Shown here: positions 25,041-34,814 of the stretch, piece after piece
How the letters are laid out: every line of letters begins with the position of its first letter
How positions within the stretch are numbered: the stretch's first letter is position 1
NCBI GenBank assembly: GCA_029550525.1
Contig: JAKPHF010000070.1
Coordinates: 1 to 64,000 of the forward strand
DNA length: 64,000 nucleotides
Direction of reading: 5' to 3'
Origin: Planctomycetota bacterium
Lineage (GTDB): Bacteria; Planctomycetota; Phycisphaerae; UBA1845; PWPN01
Program-made: the position numbers and the translations under genes
The notes under the pieces: model-generated
What the model saw: only the letters and a program-made list of their open reading frames with translations
Database searches by the model: none
Told to the model about the DNA's origin: nothing

Positions 25041-25538
25041 GTTCATTCCGCCGCATTTATGCACGAACCCGAACGGGAGCGCTTCTCGGCGCGACGTCAT
25101 CCAAGAAGCTGGGACCGAACGACTCGCGGTCGCCTGCTTATCCGCGGACTTCGTTGCCTGTCGCAACCGATGATAGCGGTCGCGATGCGGAGGATGACGA
25201 CTTTCCGGAAAGGGTTAGCGAATCGCGCCATCAGCGCGACAATGGATAACCCACGTGAGTGTCCTCCAAGCTCCGTCGCATCCGTGCATCTCGGTGCAAG
25301 TCGCGCAACCTCCCAGACCTATTTCCAAGGAAGCCTTATCCGCGCGGAGGGCGGGCGTCTCGCCCGCCTTAGTATCATTGGTTCTGTCGCCCCTGTCGGA
25401 GCTCCCTTAAAATGGAGAAATGAGGTTGTGTGTGGCGGCCGTTACCGGGGGCTTACACCACCCGGCTATGGACCGCTGCCGCTTGCGGGGCGGAAGAATG
25501 GCTGACGACATCTGCTCCTCGGGCCGGGATGGCTGCGC
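25041..25538. other. Intergenic stretch with two repeat elements
   Basis: No gene is supported here. It holds the palindrome at 25350-25368 (GGCGGGCG-TCT-CGCCCGCC followed by TTAG) and a roughly 115-bp element at 25382-25495. The remaining bases show no convincing promoter or RNA gene. Confidence 0.6.
25382..25495. repeat. Dispersed ~115-bp intergenic element, copy R1
   Basis: Starts with TTCTGTCGCCCCTG, has an AAAATGGAGAAATGA middle, then ACCGGGGGCTTACACCACCC, GGCTATGGACCGCTGCC and TGCGGGGCG. It matches 44317-44437 along its whole length, including the less GC-rich middle, and is partly matched at 18105-18150. The GC-rich blocks can pair with each other, so a folded RNA is possible. Confidence 0.65.
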
Positions 25539-26408
25539 TCACCGTCGGCGGGCGGTTGAGCGCGAGGGTTTGACGCGAATGCCCAGCACATTGGCCACCG
25601 GTCGCTCGCGGCCATCGCTCGGCGTGTTGAGGATGACGTAATCCCTCGAATCCGGCTTGCGCATGGCCAGGACGGTGCTACCGCCGCCGTCGAGATTCAC
25701 GGCGTCCCAGCAGCCCAGACGCAACATCTCTTGGGCCAACTCTTCGTATCGCATGCCGACAGAAACGCCGGGGCGCCGGCCATCCACGATGAGAATGGTC
25801 AGCGTCTTGCCTTCGCGGTCCAGGCCGACCACCGTGCGAGGATGGCGATCCTTGTTGTTTTGTGGCACGGCCTTGCCGCGTTCGACGAGCATGGTGTTAC
25901 CCGAGATGACCTCCCGAGCATCGGCGGGAGGCCTGTCCACCATCTCGATACTGACGCGCCCGTTCTTGCGGACGACCAGACACGGGCGCTTGTTCTTGCT
26001 GACCGACCACGTCTTGCCGTTGGAAGTCGCCGGACCGATCGCCCCCGCCCACACGTCACGGCGATACCCCGGCGACGAGCCGGCGTCCTTGTCTCTGCGA
26101 ATCCCGAAGAAATCACCGTTGATCACCACGTCGAACCGCTCGCGAGCGGCGATGCTGGTGGGCGTCATGAGCGTGGTCTCCCATTCCCCGTCGCCGTCGG
26201 GGTCGGGTCCACCCGGAGCCACGTGGAGCGAGACCGCCGGGTTGGTCAGATCGACCTTGACCACGAACAACCGCATAGGCGGATCCGATCGCGTCTCGGC
26301 CTCGTAGGTGATGCCAGGAAACGGCTTGCTGCCGGGAAACTCGGCCCAGACCGGCAGGCTGAGCAGCAGAACCAGACACGATGCCATGCGAAAGCGATTT
26401 GAAGTCAT
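25539..26408 (-). CDS. Secreted phosphodiester glycosidase family (NAGPA-like) protein
   Basis: 289 aa. Residues 1-22 are a signal peptide (ending VWA). The body matches the NAGPA/phosphodiester glycosidase fold: VVINGDFFG near residue 95, LTILIVDGRRPGVSVGMRYEELAQEML, then the signature CWDAVNLDGGGSTVLAMR. Characterised members cleave GlcNAc-1-phosphodiesters and relatives act in exopolysaccharide processing. The substrate here is unknown. It is divergent from the ceramidase-sialidase gene across a 143-base gap. Confidence 0.85.
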   Translation of the reverse strand: MTSNRFRMASCLVLLLSLPVWAEFPGSKPFPGITYEAETRSDPPMRLFVVKVDLTNPAVSLHVAPGGPDPDGDGEWETTLMTPTSIAARERFDVVINGDFFGIRRDKDAGSSPGYRRDVWAGAIGPATSNGKTWSVSKNKRPCLVVRKNGRVSIEMVDRPPADAREVISGNTMLVERGKAVPQNNKDRHPRTVVGLDREGKTLTILIVDGRRPGVSVGMRYEELAQEMLRLGCWDAVNLDGGGSTVLAMRKPDSRDYVILNTPSDGRERPVANVLGIRVKPSRSTARRR

Positions 26409-26448
26409 GGCACTTATTTACCCGCAGACCCGGCCGCCTGCAACCGGC

Positions 26449-26477
26449 TTGCGCGATCAACGGGGCTGTGCTAAACT
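26449..26477 (+). promoter_or_regulatory. Sigma70-type promoter before the ceramidase-sialidase gene
   Basis: TTGCGC at 26449-26454 and TAAACT at 26472-26477 with a 17-bp spacer. The predicted start is about 68 nt ahead of the ATG at 26552. No copy of the TGAGA operator is present. Confidence 0.5.
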
Positions 26478-26551
26478 GAGCCGGCCCGGCCGTTGGACGC
26501 TCATGGGCGAAAACGGCATCGGCACGTCCAAGCTGTCCCAGGAGATGAACG

Positions 26552-28843
26552 ATGAAACATTTTGCGTGCACGTGGATCGCAACAATCGGTCTGGCACTGT
26601 ACGGACAGATCGCATCGGCCCAGCCGAAGGCCGAGTCTGGGTTGACGTTGCGCACGTTCACGTGCGATGTCACACCTCCGCTGGGCAGTCCGCTGTGCGC
26701 CGGCCGGATCAAGCCCGTGCTGGCTGTAGACGAGCCGCTGCTGGCCAAAGGCGTGATCCTCCAGGACAAGACCGGCACTTACGTGCTGTGTGCGCTGGAT
26801 TGGTGCCTCCTTCGCGGCGGGGCGTATGACCTGTTTCGCGATAAGCTCGCTGCGGCGGTGGACACGCCGCCGGCTCGCGTGGCCGTCCAGTGCGTGCACC
26901 AACACAACGCACCCAACACCGATCCGCGAGCCCAGGAGATTCTCGCGGTCTGCAACGGGCCCGTCCACGCCGATCTCGAATTCCTGAAGGCCGCGGCCGA
27001 GAAAGTGGCGGCGGCGGCTCGCGCGGCGAGCGAGCCGGTGGCCGTCACGCACGTGGGAACGAGCAAAGCGAAGGTCGAAAAAGTGGCATCCAATCGCCGC
27101 GTACAGCTGCCCGACGGCACGCTCGGCGTACGCTACAGCACGACGCGTGATCCCAAGCTGCAGGCGGCCCCCGAAGGCTTTATCGATCCATGGCTGCGCA
27201 CGATCACGTTCTTCAACGGCGACCAACCGCTCGTCCAGATGCACTACTACGCGACGCATCCGCAAAGCTACTACGGCGACGGCCGCGTCACGTGGGATTT
27301 CCCCGGCATCGCCCGCGAACGGCTGGAAAAAGAGACAGGCGTCCTGCAGATCTACTTCACCGGTTGTGCGGGCGACATCACTGCCGGCAAATACAATGAC
27401 GGCAAGCCCGAACGCCGTCGCGAACTGGCCGACCGCATGTACGCAGCCATGGCCGAGTCCATCCGTCACATCGAACGGCAGCCCGTGCAGCCCATCGACT
27501 GGCGGGTGCGGCCAGTGCGACTGCCCTGGCGTACCGACGAGGGCTACGACCGCAAGTCGCTCGAGGCGAAGGTGAAGGATCCCGCTAAAGATCGCATCCA
27601 GGCCGCCCTCGATCTCGCCTCGCTCGAGCGCATGGCTACCAATCGTCCGATCGACTTTACCCGCATGTCCATCGGTTCCGTGCACGTGATTCATCTGCCC
27701 GGCGAGCCCTTCGTGCAGTACCAGATCCTCGCCCAGAAATGCCGGCCTGATGAGTTCGTGGCGGTGGCAGGTTATGGCGACGACTTCACGGGCTACATCT
27801 GTAACGAACAGGCGTACCGAGACGGCGGCTATGAGCCGACCTCGACGATATTGTCGCCGCTCGCCGAACACTACATGACGGCCGCCATCAAGGATCTGCT
27901 CGCGGATAAGCCGCCCGCGCAACCCGTGATCGCCAAGGTCGAAAAGATCTGGGACGCCGCTCCGCACTGCGCGTTCACCAGCCTGGTCCGCTACAAGGGG
28001 CAGTGGTTCTGCGCGTTCCGCGAAGGCAAGCACCATATCGATGAGGAGGCTTCCATCCGCGTGATCCGGCGCGACGGCGACCGGTGGGTATCCGCGGCGT
28101 TAATTTCCGAGGCCGGTGCCGATCTGCGCGACGCCAAACTCTGCGTGATGCCCGATGGCCGGCTCATGATGGTGGCCGGGCGCCGAACGTGGCCGCCGAA
28201 GTATGACAGGACGTTGCAGACGTTCGTGGCCTTCTCGAACGACGGGGTGAACTGGACGACGCCGCAACGTGTCCTCGGCGACGACGAATGGCTCTGGCGG
28301 GTGACGTGGATCGACGGCGCCGGCTATGGGATCAGCTATGGCAGCGGCGACCCGAACAAAGACGGTGATACGTGGTTGTCGCGGCTGCAGCGGACCACCG
28401 ACGGCGTGAACTACCAGACGATTGCCACGTTCAGCGAGTACCCTGGGCTGACCGAGGCCACCATCCGCTTCGACAGCGGCGGCCTCGCCCGCTGCATCCA
28501 CCGTCGCGACGGAGGCACGAGGACGGCCCTCCTGGGCACGGCCCCGCCACCGTACACCCAATGGACCTGGCGAGACAGCGGCTTTCACCTGGGCGGACCC
28601 GATCTGGTCGAGTTTAACGGGCAGTGGTATGCCGGCGGGCGCTGGATGATCGGCGGGACCAAGACCGTCCTCGCCCGCGTGGACTTCGAGCTGGGCACCA
28701 TCGAGCCCGTGCTCGAGTTCCCCAGTGGCGGCGACAACAGCTACCCGTCATTCCTCATCGTGGACGACCAGTTGTGGATGAGCTACTACTCGTCGCACGA
28801 GGGCACAACCGCCATATATCTGGCACAGCTCGAGGGGTTATGA
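26552..28843 (+). CDS. Secreted neutral ceramidase-like / sialidase-like fusion protein
   Basis: 763 aa. The signal peptide (1-23) ends IASA. Residues about 28-455 match the neutral/alkaline non-lysosomal ceramidase-like family found widely in planctomycetes: FTCDVTPPLGSPLCAGR, VQCVHQHNAPNTD, HYYATHPQSYYG and FTGCAGDI. These motifs carry the expected zinc-site histidines. Residues about 465-763 match a sialidase-type propeller, with LVRYKGQWFCAFREG, SNDGVNWTTP and a closing SYYSSHEGTTAIYLA, but no complete set of sialidase catalytic residues. The fusion could act on a sialylated or glycosylated lipid, or the propeller may simply bind glycans. Confidence 0.75.
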   Translation: MKHFACTWIATIGLALYGQIASAQPKAESGLTLRTFTCDVTPPLGSPLCAGRIKPVLAVDEPLLAKGVILQDKTGTYVLCALDWCLLRGGAYDLFRDKLAAAVDTPPARVAVQCVHQHNAPNTDPRAQEILAVCNGPVHADLEFLKAAAEKVAAAARAASEPVAVTHVGTSKAKVEKVASNRRVQLPDGTLGVRYSTTRDPKLQAAPEGFIDPWLRTITFFNGDQPLVQMHYYATHPQSYYGDGRVTWDFPGIARERLEKETGVLQIYFTGCAGDITAGKYNDGKPERRRELADRMYAAMAESIRHIERQPVQPIDWRVRPVRLPWRTDEGYDRKSLEAKVKDPAKDRIQAALDLASLERMATNRPIDFTRMSIGSVHVIHLPGEPFVQYQILAQKCRPDEFVAVAGYGDDFTGYICNEQAYRDGGYEPTSTILSPLAEHYMTAAIKDLLADKPPAQPVIAKVEKIWDAAPHCAFTSLVRYKGQWFCAFREGKHHIDEEASIRVIRRDGDRWVSAALISEAGADLRDAKLCVMPDGRLMMVAGRRTWPPKYDRTLQTFVAFSNDGVNWTTPQRVLGDDEWLWRVTWIDGAGYGISYGSGDPNKDGDTWLSRLQRTTDGVNYQTIATFSEYPGLTEATIRFDSGGLARCIHRRDGGTRTALLGTAPPPYTQWTWRDSGFHLGGPDLVEFNGQWYAGGRWMIGGTKTVLARVDFELGTIEPVLEFPSGGDNSYPSFLIVDDQLWMSYYSSHEGTTAIYLAQLEGL

Positions 28844-28951
28844 GCTATGGAGCTATCAGCTGTCAGCTGTCGGCTATCAGCTGGGGGCCGAATGGCGAAT
28901 GAGACTCGGAGTTTCGTCGCACGTGTGGGTGATCACCGTTCGTCTGTCGCA

Positions 28952-29479
28952 TTAGCCGCGAAGCGGCGGCAGCCCCAGCTGGCCGATGGCCTCGGCCATG
29001 GCCTCGCGAAGCGCCTCGAAGCTCTGGGGAATGACGCGGGTGTCCGAGAGCACGGACATGAAGTTGATGTCGCCCTCCCAGCGCGGCACGACGTGCATGT
29101 GCAGGTGCCCGGGCAGGCCGGCCCCGGCACACTTGCCGAAGTTCATGCCCACATTCGACCCGTGGCACCCCGTCGCCGCCCGAACCAGTCGCTGGGCATC
29201 CCGGGTCAGGCAGATCAGTTCGTGTAGCGTGGGCTCGTCCAGGTCGTGCAGTTCGGGGCGGTGGGCCAGCGGGGCGATCAGCAGGTGGCCGTTGGCGTAG
29301 GGAAAGCGGTTGAACAGGGCAAAGCACCGGTCGGTTCGCCAGATGACCAGATTGTCGCGGTCCTTCTCCGGCGTTTCCGCGTAGCGACAGAGAAAGCAAC
29401 CGTCGGAGCTCTCGCCGGACAGACTCTTGACGTACTCCAGCCGCCAAGGGGCCCAGAGGTTCTTGTTGGTCTCACCCAT
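28952..29479 (-). CDS. HIT family nucleotide hydrolase/phosphorylase
   Basis: 175 aa, from the ATG at 29479. Contains the histidine triad HLHMHVV (H125, H127, H129) within GLPGHLHMHVVPRW, and an N-terminal CFLC zinc pair (C28, C31), as in the Ap4A phosphorylase/Fhit-like branch. The opening NLWAPWRLEYV is typical of this branch. It should act on dinucleoside polyphosphates or nucleotidyl-sulfate/-amine substrates in the cytoplasm. It stands alone, divergent from the lipoprotein gene at 29559. Confidence 0.9.
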   Translation of the reverse strand: MGETNKNLWAPWRLEYVKSLSGESSDGCFLCRYAETPEKDRDNLVIWRTDRCFALFNRFPYANGHLLIAPLAHRPELHDLDEPTLHELICLTRDAQRLVRAATGCHGSNVGMNFGKCAGAGLPGHLHMHVVPRWEGDINFMSVLSDTRVIPQSFEALREAMAEAIGQLGLPPLRG

Positions 29480-29558
29480 CAACTTCGAGTTTAACGGGCA
29501 AGCTCCATAGCGGCAAGCGTTTGCAAGCCTCCGGGATTGTGCTAGACTCCTCGGACCT

Positions 29559-30794
29559 ATGGCAACAACGACACTCTCAAAACGGGTCTTCGCCGGAGGC
29601 GGTGGCCGTGGCCTGACGGGCCTGCTGATGCTTGCCGGCATGCTGGCCGGGCTGGGAACGATGAACGGTTGCAGCGGCCCGGCCGAAGCCGACATCCCCA
29701 AAGCGCAGGTCAAGACGGTCGAGGCGTACGGCGTGACGCTGGGACCGGACGCTTCGCCGCAGCAGGTGGCATGGGTGCTGCTCCGGTCGATCGCCGACGA
29801 CTACGCGGCCGCCCGAGCCAAAGACGTCGACGCCCAGAGGAAGGCCCAGGCGTTGACCGTGGCCGTAGCCGCTCCGAACAAGATCGAAGAGCGGCTCGTG
29901 GGCGTGGCCAACCAGCTCAACCCCGGTCTGAACAAACAGAGTCTCGGCGAGGATCGCGACCGCAGGATTTTCAAGACGGTTCATTATTGGGCGCCCATCG
30001 TGGGGCATTACGTGGCAAGCTTCGCCGACATGGATTTGCAGACCTTCGTCCGCGAGTCCTGGGCGACCGTAACCCCCGACGGCCAGACCGCCCACGTCTA
30101 CTTGCCCGTCGCGCACGATCCGGCTCAGACCGATCCGGGCAAGACCGAAACCGCGACGATCAGTATCGAGCTCAGCCGCGAGAAAGCCGAGGCAGGCGGA
30201 CCGGAGTACTGGCGCGTGTCGCGAGTGCAGTTCCTGGGCCGACGCTTTCGAGCCCCGACGCAGGCTCATGTGGTCCAGGCATACGACATGACGCTCGACG
30301 AGTCGGCCACTCCAGCCCAGGTGGCCTCGGCCGTGCTGCGATCGCTGGGCGAGATGGCCGCCGCTGAGAAGGCCGGTGCCAAAGATGTGCGGGCCTCGGC
30401 CATGTACCGCGTCTTCAACCTGGCCATCCCTCAGAGAGCCGCTGTCGGCCGGCAGCCGAGCGAGGCAAGCGACGCGACGGATCAGGCTCTGACGCAAACG
30501 GTGTTAGGCTGGGCGGCACTGGTCGCGCCGCTGGCGGCGACGGGCGATGCGCCGGCGTTCGATCCCGCTCGGATGCAGCCGACGGCCGGTCCCGACAGCG
30601 GAACATCGCGGGTACTTTACTCGCCGGCTCAGTCTGCCGATACAGGAACGATCGCCGTCGATCTCGCACAACAACAGGCGGGAGGCAAATCCTTCTGGCG
30701 AGTGGTGAACGTGACTACGCAAGCACCGGCCGGGCAATTCGTACCGCAGCCGGCGCCGGCAACGCAGGCCGCAACTCCGGATCCGGGCAGTTGA
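29559..30794 (+). CDS. Lipoprotein-like hypothetical protein with internal duplication
   Basis: 411 aa, family not recognised. A basic N-terminus and hydrophobic helix (about 18-35) lead to NGCSG, a plausible lipobox. Two segments are homologous: one starting VEAYGVTLGPDASPQQVAWV near residue 51 and one starting VQAYDMTLDESATPAQVASA near residue 240. Each is followed by an alanine- and charge-rich helix. The C-terminus is proline/alanine-rich and disordered. A promoter-like TTGCAA (29521-) with TAGACT at 29543-29548 ends only 10 bases from the ATG, so the mRNA may be almost leaderless. Confidence 0.6.
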   Translation: MATTTLSKRVFAGGGGRGLTGLLMLAGMLAGLGTMNGCSGPAEADIPKAQVKTVEAYGVTLGPDASPQQVAWVLLRSIADDYAAARAKDVDAQRKAQALTVAVAAPNKIEERLVGVANQLNPGLNKQSLGEDRDRRIFKTVHYWAPIVGHYVASFADMDLQTFVRESWATVTPDGQTAHVYLPVAHDPAQTDPGKTETATISIELSREKAEAGGPEYWRVSRVQFLGRRFRAPTQAHVVQAYDMTLDESATPAQVASAVLRSLGEMAAAEKAGAKDVRASAMYRVFNLAIPQRAAVGRQPSEASDATDQALTQTVLGWAALVAPLAATGDAPAFDPARMQPTAGPDSGTSRVLYSPAQSADTGTIAVDLAQQQAGGKSFWRVVNVTTQAPAGQFVPQPAPATQAATPDPGS

Positions 30795-30886
30795 TCTTCT
30801 GTGCCGGCCACGTTGCCGCGACTTGCGGAGCCGGGAGGTCGATCGCCGCCACATCGAGCCGGCGAATGCCGTAGTTGACGATACAC

Positions 30887-32599
30887 ATGGAATCGGACCT
30901 TCAAATCGCACAACGGGCCAAGCTCGAGCCCATCTACGAAATCGCGCAACGGCTCGGTCTGCTCGAGTCGGAGGTTGAGCCCTACGGCCGATACAAGGCC
31001 AAGATCCGGCTGGACTGCATCCAGCGGCTGGACGGCGGCTCACGCGATGAAAATCGCCGATTCGGCAAGTACATCGTGGTGACCGGGATTAACCCCACGC
31101 CACTGGGCGAGGGCAAGACGGTGACCACCATCGGTCTGGCCCAGGGCCTTCAGCACATCGGCCACCGGGCGGCCTGCTGCATTCGTCAGCCCTCGATGGG
31201 GCCCGTGTTCGGCATCAAGGGCGGAGCGGCCGGCGGGGGATTCTCGCAGGTGTTGCCCATGGAGGATCTCAACCTCCATCTCACCGGCGACATGCACGCG
31301 GTGTCCAGTGCGCACGCGTTGCTCAGTGCCATGATCGACACGCTGCTCATCAAGGGCAACCCGGGCCGGCTCGACCCCATGAAGGTCACCTGGCGTCGCT
31401 GCGTGGACATGAACGATGCCGCCTTGCGCGACATCGTCATTGGTCTGGGCGGCCACGGCTTCCCTCGCGAGAGCGGCTTCGACCTCACCTCAGCCAGCGA
31501 AGTGATGGCCGTGCTCGCGCTGTCGCAATCACTGAGTGACCTGCGCAAGCGGCTCGGACGCATCGTCATCGGTTACACTAGCTTGGATCTGCCCGTGTTC
31601 GCCGAAGACATCAAGGCGGCGGGGGCGATGGCCATCCTCCTGAAAGACGCCCTCATGCCCAACCTCCTGCAGACGGTCGAGCATGTGCCGGCATTCGTGC
31701 ACTGCGGGCCGTTCGCGAACATCGCCCACGGCAACAGCTCGGTGCTCGCCGACGAGATCGCGCTGCGCTGCGCGGATTATGTGGTGACCGAGGCGGGATT
31801 CGGGGCCGACATGGGCTTCGAAAAGTTCTGCCACATCAAGTGTCGCACCTCGGGCAAGGTGCCGGACGCGGCGGTACTGGTGGTGACCGTACGGGCGCTC
31901 AAGGCCCACAGCAACCGCTACAAGGTCGTGCCAGGACGGCCCATCGATCCGACGATCTTTGAGCCGAGCGTCGAGGCTGTCCTCGCCGGCGTGCCGAACA
32001 TGCACAAGCACCTGGAGAACATTGCCAAGTTCAATCTGCCGGTGGTGGTGGCCATCAACCGGTTCCCCACCGACAGCGAGGACGAGATCAAGGCGGTTGC
32101 GGATTCGGCCCGGCAGGCCGGGGCGTTCGACGTGGCCATCAGCGAAGCCCACACTGGCGGGGGAGCGGGCGCCGCAGCGCTGGCCGAGGCGGTGGTCCGG
32201 GCGGCCGCCGCGCCCAAACCGCAGCCTTTCCGTTTCCTGTACGACACGTCGTGGCCCATCAAGAAGATGATCGAGACCATCGCGACCGAGATCTATGGGG
32301 CCGACGGCGTGGTCTACGAGCCCGCCGCCAACCGGGCGATCGAAACGTTCACGCGGCTGGGGTTCGACCATCTGCCCATTTGCATGTCCAAGACGCAGTA
32401 TTCGTTCTCACACGACCCCAACGCCCGCGGCCGCCCGACCGGCTTCAAACTGCCCGTGCGTGACGTTCGCCTCATGGGTGGGGCGGGCTTCCTGACGCCG
32501 CTGGTGGGGACCATCCAGACCATGCCCGCGTTTGGTCGTCATCCTTCCGCCATGGACATGGACATCGACGAGCACGGGCGGATCAGCGGCTTGTTCTGA
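30887..32599 (+). CDS. fhs: Formate--tetrahydrofolate ligase
   Basis: 570 aa, close to the usual 555-560. Catalyses ATP-dependent formation of 10-formyl-THF from formate and THF, feeding one-carbon metabolism. The P-loop TPLGEGKT is at residues 71-78, followed by the signature RQPSMGPVFGIKGGAAGGG, then LNLHLTGDMHA and FANIAHGNSSVLAD. The ATG at 30887 is chosen because homologues begin near SDLQIAQ. No strong ribosome-binding site precedes it. No neighbouring C1 gene is seen, so it is probably transcribed alone. Confidence 0.97.
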   Translation: MESDLQIAQRAKLEPIYEIAQRLGLLESEVEPYGRYKAKIRLDCIQRLDGGSRDENRRFGKYIVVTGINPTPLGEGKTVTTIGLAQGLQHIGHRAACCIRQPSMGPVFGIKGGAAGGGFSQVLPMEDLNLHLTGDMHAVSSAHALLSAMIDTLLIKGNPGRLDPMKVTWRRCVDMNDAALRDIVIGLGGHGFPRESGFDLTSASEVMAVLALSQSLSDLRKRLGRIVIGYTSLDLPVFAEDIKAAGAMAILLKDALMPNLLQTVEHVPAFVHCGPFANIAHGNSSVLADEIALRCADYVVTEAGFGADMGFEKFCHIKCRTSGKVPDAAVLVVTVRALKAHSNRYKVVPGRPIDPTIFEPSVEAVLAGVPNMHKHLENIAKFNLPVVVAINRFPTDSEDEIKAVADSARQAGAFDVAISEAHTGGGAGAAALAEAVVRAAAAPKPQPFRFLYDTSWPIKKMIETIATEIYGADGVVYEPAANRAIETFTRLGFDHLPICMSKTQYSFSHDPNARGRPTGFKLPVRDVRLMGGAGFLTPLVGTIQTMPAFGRHPSAMDMDIDEHGRISGLF

Positions 32600-32767
32600 C
32601 CTCGACCGTACAAACCGGGTCCGATATGTAGTACGCGCATCCTGTGGTGCACGTTCCAGCGTCGTCGCATGCTGAACGCGTACTCCAGCGTGCGCTCGCT
32701 CTGCTCGAAAGGTAAGAGAGATTGTTCTATCCGGCGGGCCTGGAAGGGTAGCCGCGCTGGCTCTAGA

Positions 32768-32974
32768 TCACACACCCGGCCTGGGATTGCCGACAATCTG
32801 ACCGAGGATCAGATCGGTGTAATCCGTCAGGTCGATGGTGCTGACCGCGCCGCTCACCCAGCGGGTGATGCCCGTCTTGAACGAATCGACCACCATTGGC
32901 GGACAGTTCACGCCGAGAAGAATCGTGCTGCACAGCAGGAACAGCAAACGCTTTCGCAGCCAGCGGCTGGCCAT
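32768..32974 (-). CDS. Small membrane-anchored protein, 68 aa
   Basis: AAAGGAG lies 6 bases before the second of two adjacent ATGs, and a TATAAT sits about 35 bases further upstream (near 33010), so expression is well supported. The N-terminus is strongly basic (RWLRKR), followed by a hydrophobic helix ending LLGVNC, a possible lipobox. The tail is a short acidic/amphipathic segment. I have seen similar short RWL-type secreted proteins in planctomycetes but know no function. The gap to the fhs stop contains only degenerate repeats. Confidence 0.55.
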   Translation of the reverse strand: MASRWLRKRLLFLLCSTILLGVNCPPMVVDSFKTGITRWVSGAVSTIDLTDYTDLILGQIVGNPRPGV

Positions 32975-33104
32975 CATCGGCTCCTTTCGACCAGTCAGAC
33001 TGTGCCCATTATACCCCGGTGGTTGGACGGCGAAAGTGGGGAGCGTCGGGCTGCTCGGTCGCCCAAGTTTGGCTGAGATCTGACAGCTGAGAGCTGAGCG
33101 CTGA

Positions 33105-34454
33105 TCAATTGGGCGGTCGATAGGGCAGCGAGAGGATGTAGCGGCTGAATCGGACGACGAAGGCGTCATCGAGTGGGCCGAAATGCTTTTCGAATAGCTC
33201 CTGCTCTGCGTCCGGATCCGGCATGGTTCCCGGCGGTCGGCTGGCGATTTCCCGCAGATAGGCAGCCAGGGCCTTGTTCTGCGTCCGGTGCAGATAGTGC
33301 AGCAACGCCCAGGCCGCTGCGTAGTGCTTCGCGCCGTCTTCGCCGCGCTCGTTGAATAATTCGGGATTGCGCACCAGGTCTTCCAGGGCGGTGATGCGGC
33401 CATCTGCAACGGCCTCCCGGTACATGCGCGTGTTGAGCGCGGTCTGGCCGGAGTCGCCCGCGACGGCTCGGCGGAAATCCTCGAGCCGCGACTGATTCAC
33501 GGCCGATAGCCCGCCACCCGCTGCGCCCGGAGGATTCTCGAACATGCAGGCCAGGCCTTCAACCACCCATTTGGGGTTGAAAGCGTTTCGCGCATGGACG
33601 CCCGTGTTGTACAGCGTCTGGTGGGCCACCTCATGCTGGACGACGGTTTGGTTGATGCGATCGCAATACGCTTGCCGCCGGGCGTCGAGCCGCTTGATCT
33701 TCTTGCGCAGCGCCTCGACCTCTTGCTTGGCCTGACTTCGGGTCAACCGGACCTGCCGGCCGTCGCTGTAGGTCACGTCCACGTAGGCCGCATTGCCGCG
33801 CAGCGATTTGACCGTCTCCTCCATTCGGACGACGCTGTCGCGTGCCGCCTCGATCCCGGCGTGCAACTTGCGGACCTCGGGGTCATTGTGGACGTTGAAG
33901 AATGCCGCGCGGTTGGTCCGCTCGAGATAAAAACCGTACGTGCCGCGGGAGTTGAATCTGAAGCGATTGGCGTACCGGGTGTAATCCGCCGCCTGGTCGA
34001 AGAAGATCACCTCCAGCCGACGGTTAAGGGGACGGACGGGAAAGCCGCTGTTTTGACAGAACCGCGTGACCGAATCGTATGTCAGCTCGAGCCGGGCTGA
34101 TAGCGACTCGACCATGCTCCGAGGCGTGTCGTAGGCCACCAGAAAGTGGGCGGTCCGGTAGATGCGAAAACCCTCGCCGGCCAAGGCCAGGAGAGCCTGC
34201 TCCTGAGCCTCGTCGACCGGCAGGGGGGCGGCTCGTGTCCCGGCAGTGCGTCGTTCGGCCGGTGGCGGGGTGTCGGCCGGAGCGGTCGCCGGTGGCGGCG
34301 CACCGAGCAGAGGGCAGACCGAGACTCCCAGCACGAGCGCCAGCACCCCGCGCCATGCCCGCGCCGCGAAGCAATGATGCCGGTGCAACGCCCAACGGAA
34401 TGGGGGCGGCTTGGAGATCGGTGTCGGGGAAGTTCGGTCGCGATCCGAAGGCAT
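33105..34454 (-). CDS. DUF1570-type secreted putative metallopeptidase
   Basis: 449 aa from the ATG at 34454. A charged n-region is followed by a hydrophobic helix (about 33-51), predicting a signal peptide or anchor, then a proline-rich linker. The DUF1570 core contains HFLVAYDT, LEVIFFDQAADYTRY and the zincin motif HEVAH (H274-H278), with WVVEGLACMFE downstream, where E may be the third metal ligand. These features suggest a gluzincin-like peptidase, though catalysis has not been shown for the family as far as I know. A perfect TATAAT at 34462-34467 ends 7 bases before the ATG, so transcription is probably leaderless. Confidence 0.78.
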   Translation of the reverse strand: MPSDRDRTSPTPISKPPPFRWALHRHHCFAARAWRGVLALVLGVSVCPLLGAPPPATAPADTPPPAERRTAGTRAAPLPVDEAQEQALLALAGEGFRIYRTAHFLVAYDTPRSMVESLSARLELTYDSVTRFCQNSGFPVRPLNRRLEVIFFDQAADYTRYANRFRFNSRGTYGFYLERTNRAAFFNVHNDPEVRKLHAGIEAARDSVVRMEETVKSLRGNAAYVDVTYSDGRQVRLTRSQAKQEVEALRKKIKRLDARRQAYCDRINQTVVQHEVAHQTLYNTGVHARNAFNPKWVVEGLACMFENPPGAAGGGLSAVNQSRLEDFRRAVAGDSGQTALNTRMYREAVADGRITALEDLVRNPELFNERGEDGAKHYAAAWALLHYLHRTQNKALAAYLREIASRPPGTMPDPDAEQELFEKHFGPLDDAFVVRFSRYILSLPYRPPN

Positions 34455-34814
34455 TCGCACTATTATACCCGCCTGCCTCGGCGGCGGTGCTGTTCTGACC
34501 GTTGGCCGTCGTGCCGCCGATACAAACACATCTCGTTCAATCCCGCCGGCTTTGCAGGCCGCGATCCATCGTCTCATCAGCCCAGGCTTCGACCGTTGAC
34601 CATTCGTAACACCGGCCATAACATCGCCGAATTCCGTGTCTGAGCCGAACCCGCGGGTCCCGAGCACGCGGCCACGCATCCCGGGTCAGCGAGGCGGAAG
34701 AAGTGGTGGTCGTCATGCAGGCATGCCGCCTGCACAGGCAGGATGGAAGCCTGCACCACACGTCTCGAGCGGGGCTCGCCGCCGGAACGGAGCAGAGTTG
34801 GGACGCGCAAAAAG
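34455..34814. other. Divergent intergenic region with repeats
   Basis: Holds the leaderless promoter of the DUF1570 gene at its left end and, at about 34704-34760, GCAGGCATGCCGCCTGCACAGGC and GAAGCCTGCACCAC, members of the GCAGGCATCCTGCCTGC repeat family. No gene and no clear promoter for argH were identified. Confidence 0.5.

Noticed and set aside
23604..25505. Very long plus-strand frame opposite the FG-GAP gene
   Set aside because: It mirrors the calcium-loop repeats of the minus-strand gene, shows no fold of its own, and runs into an intergenic repeat.
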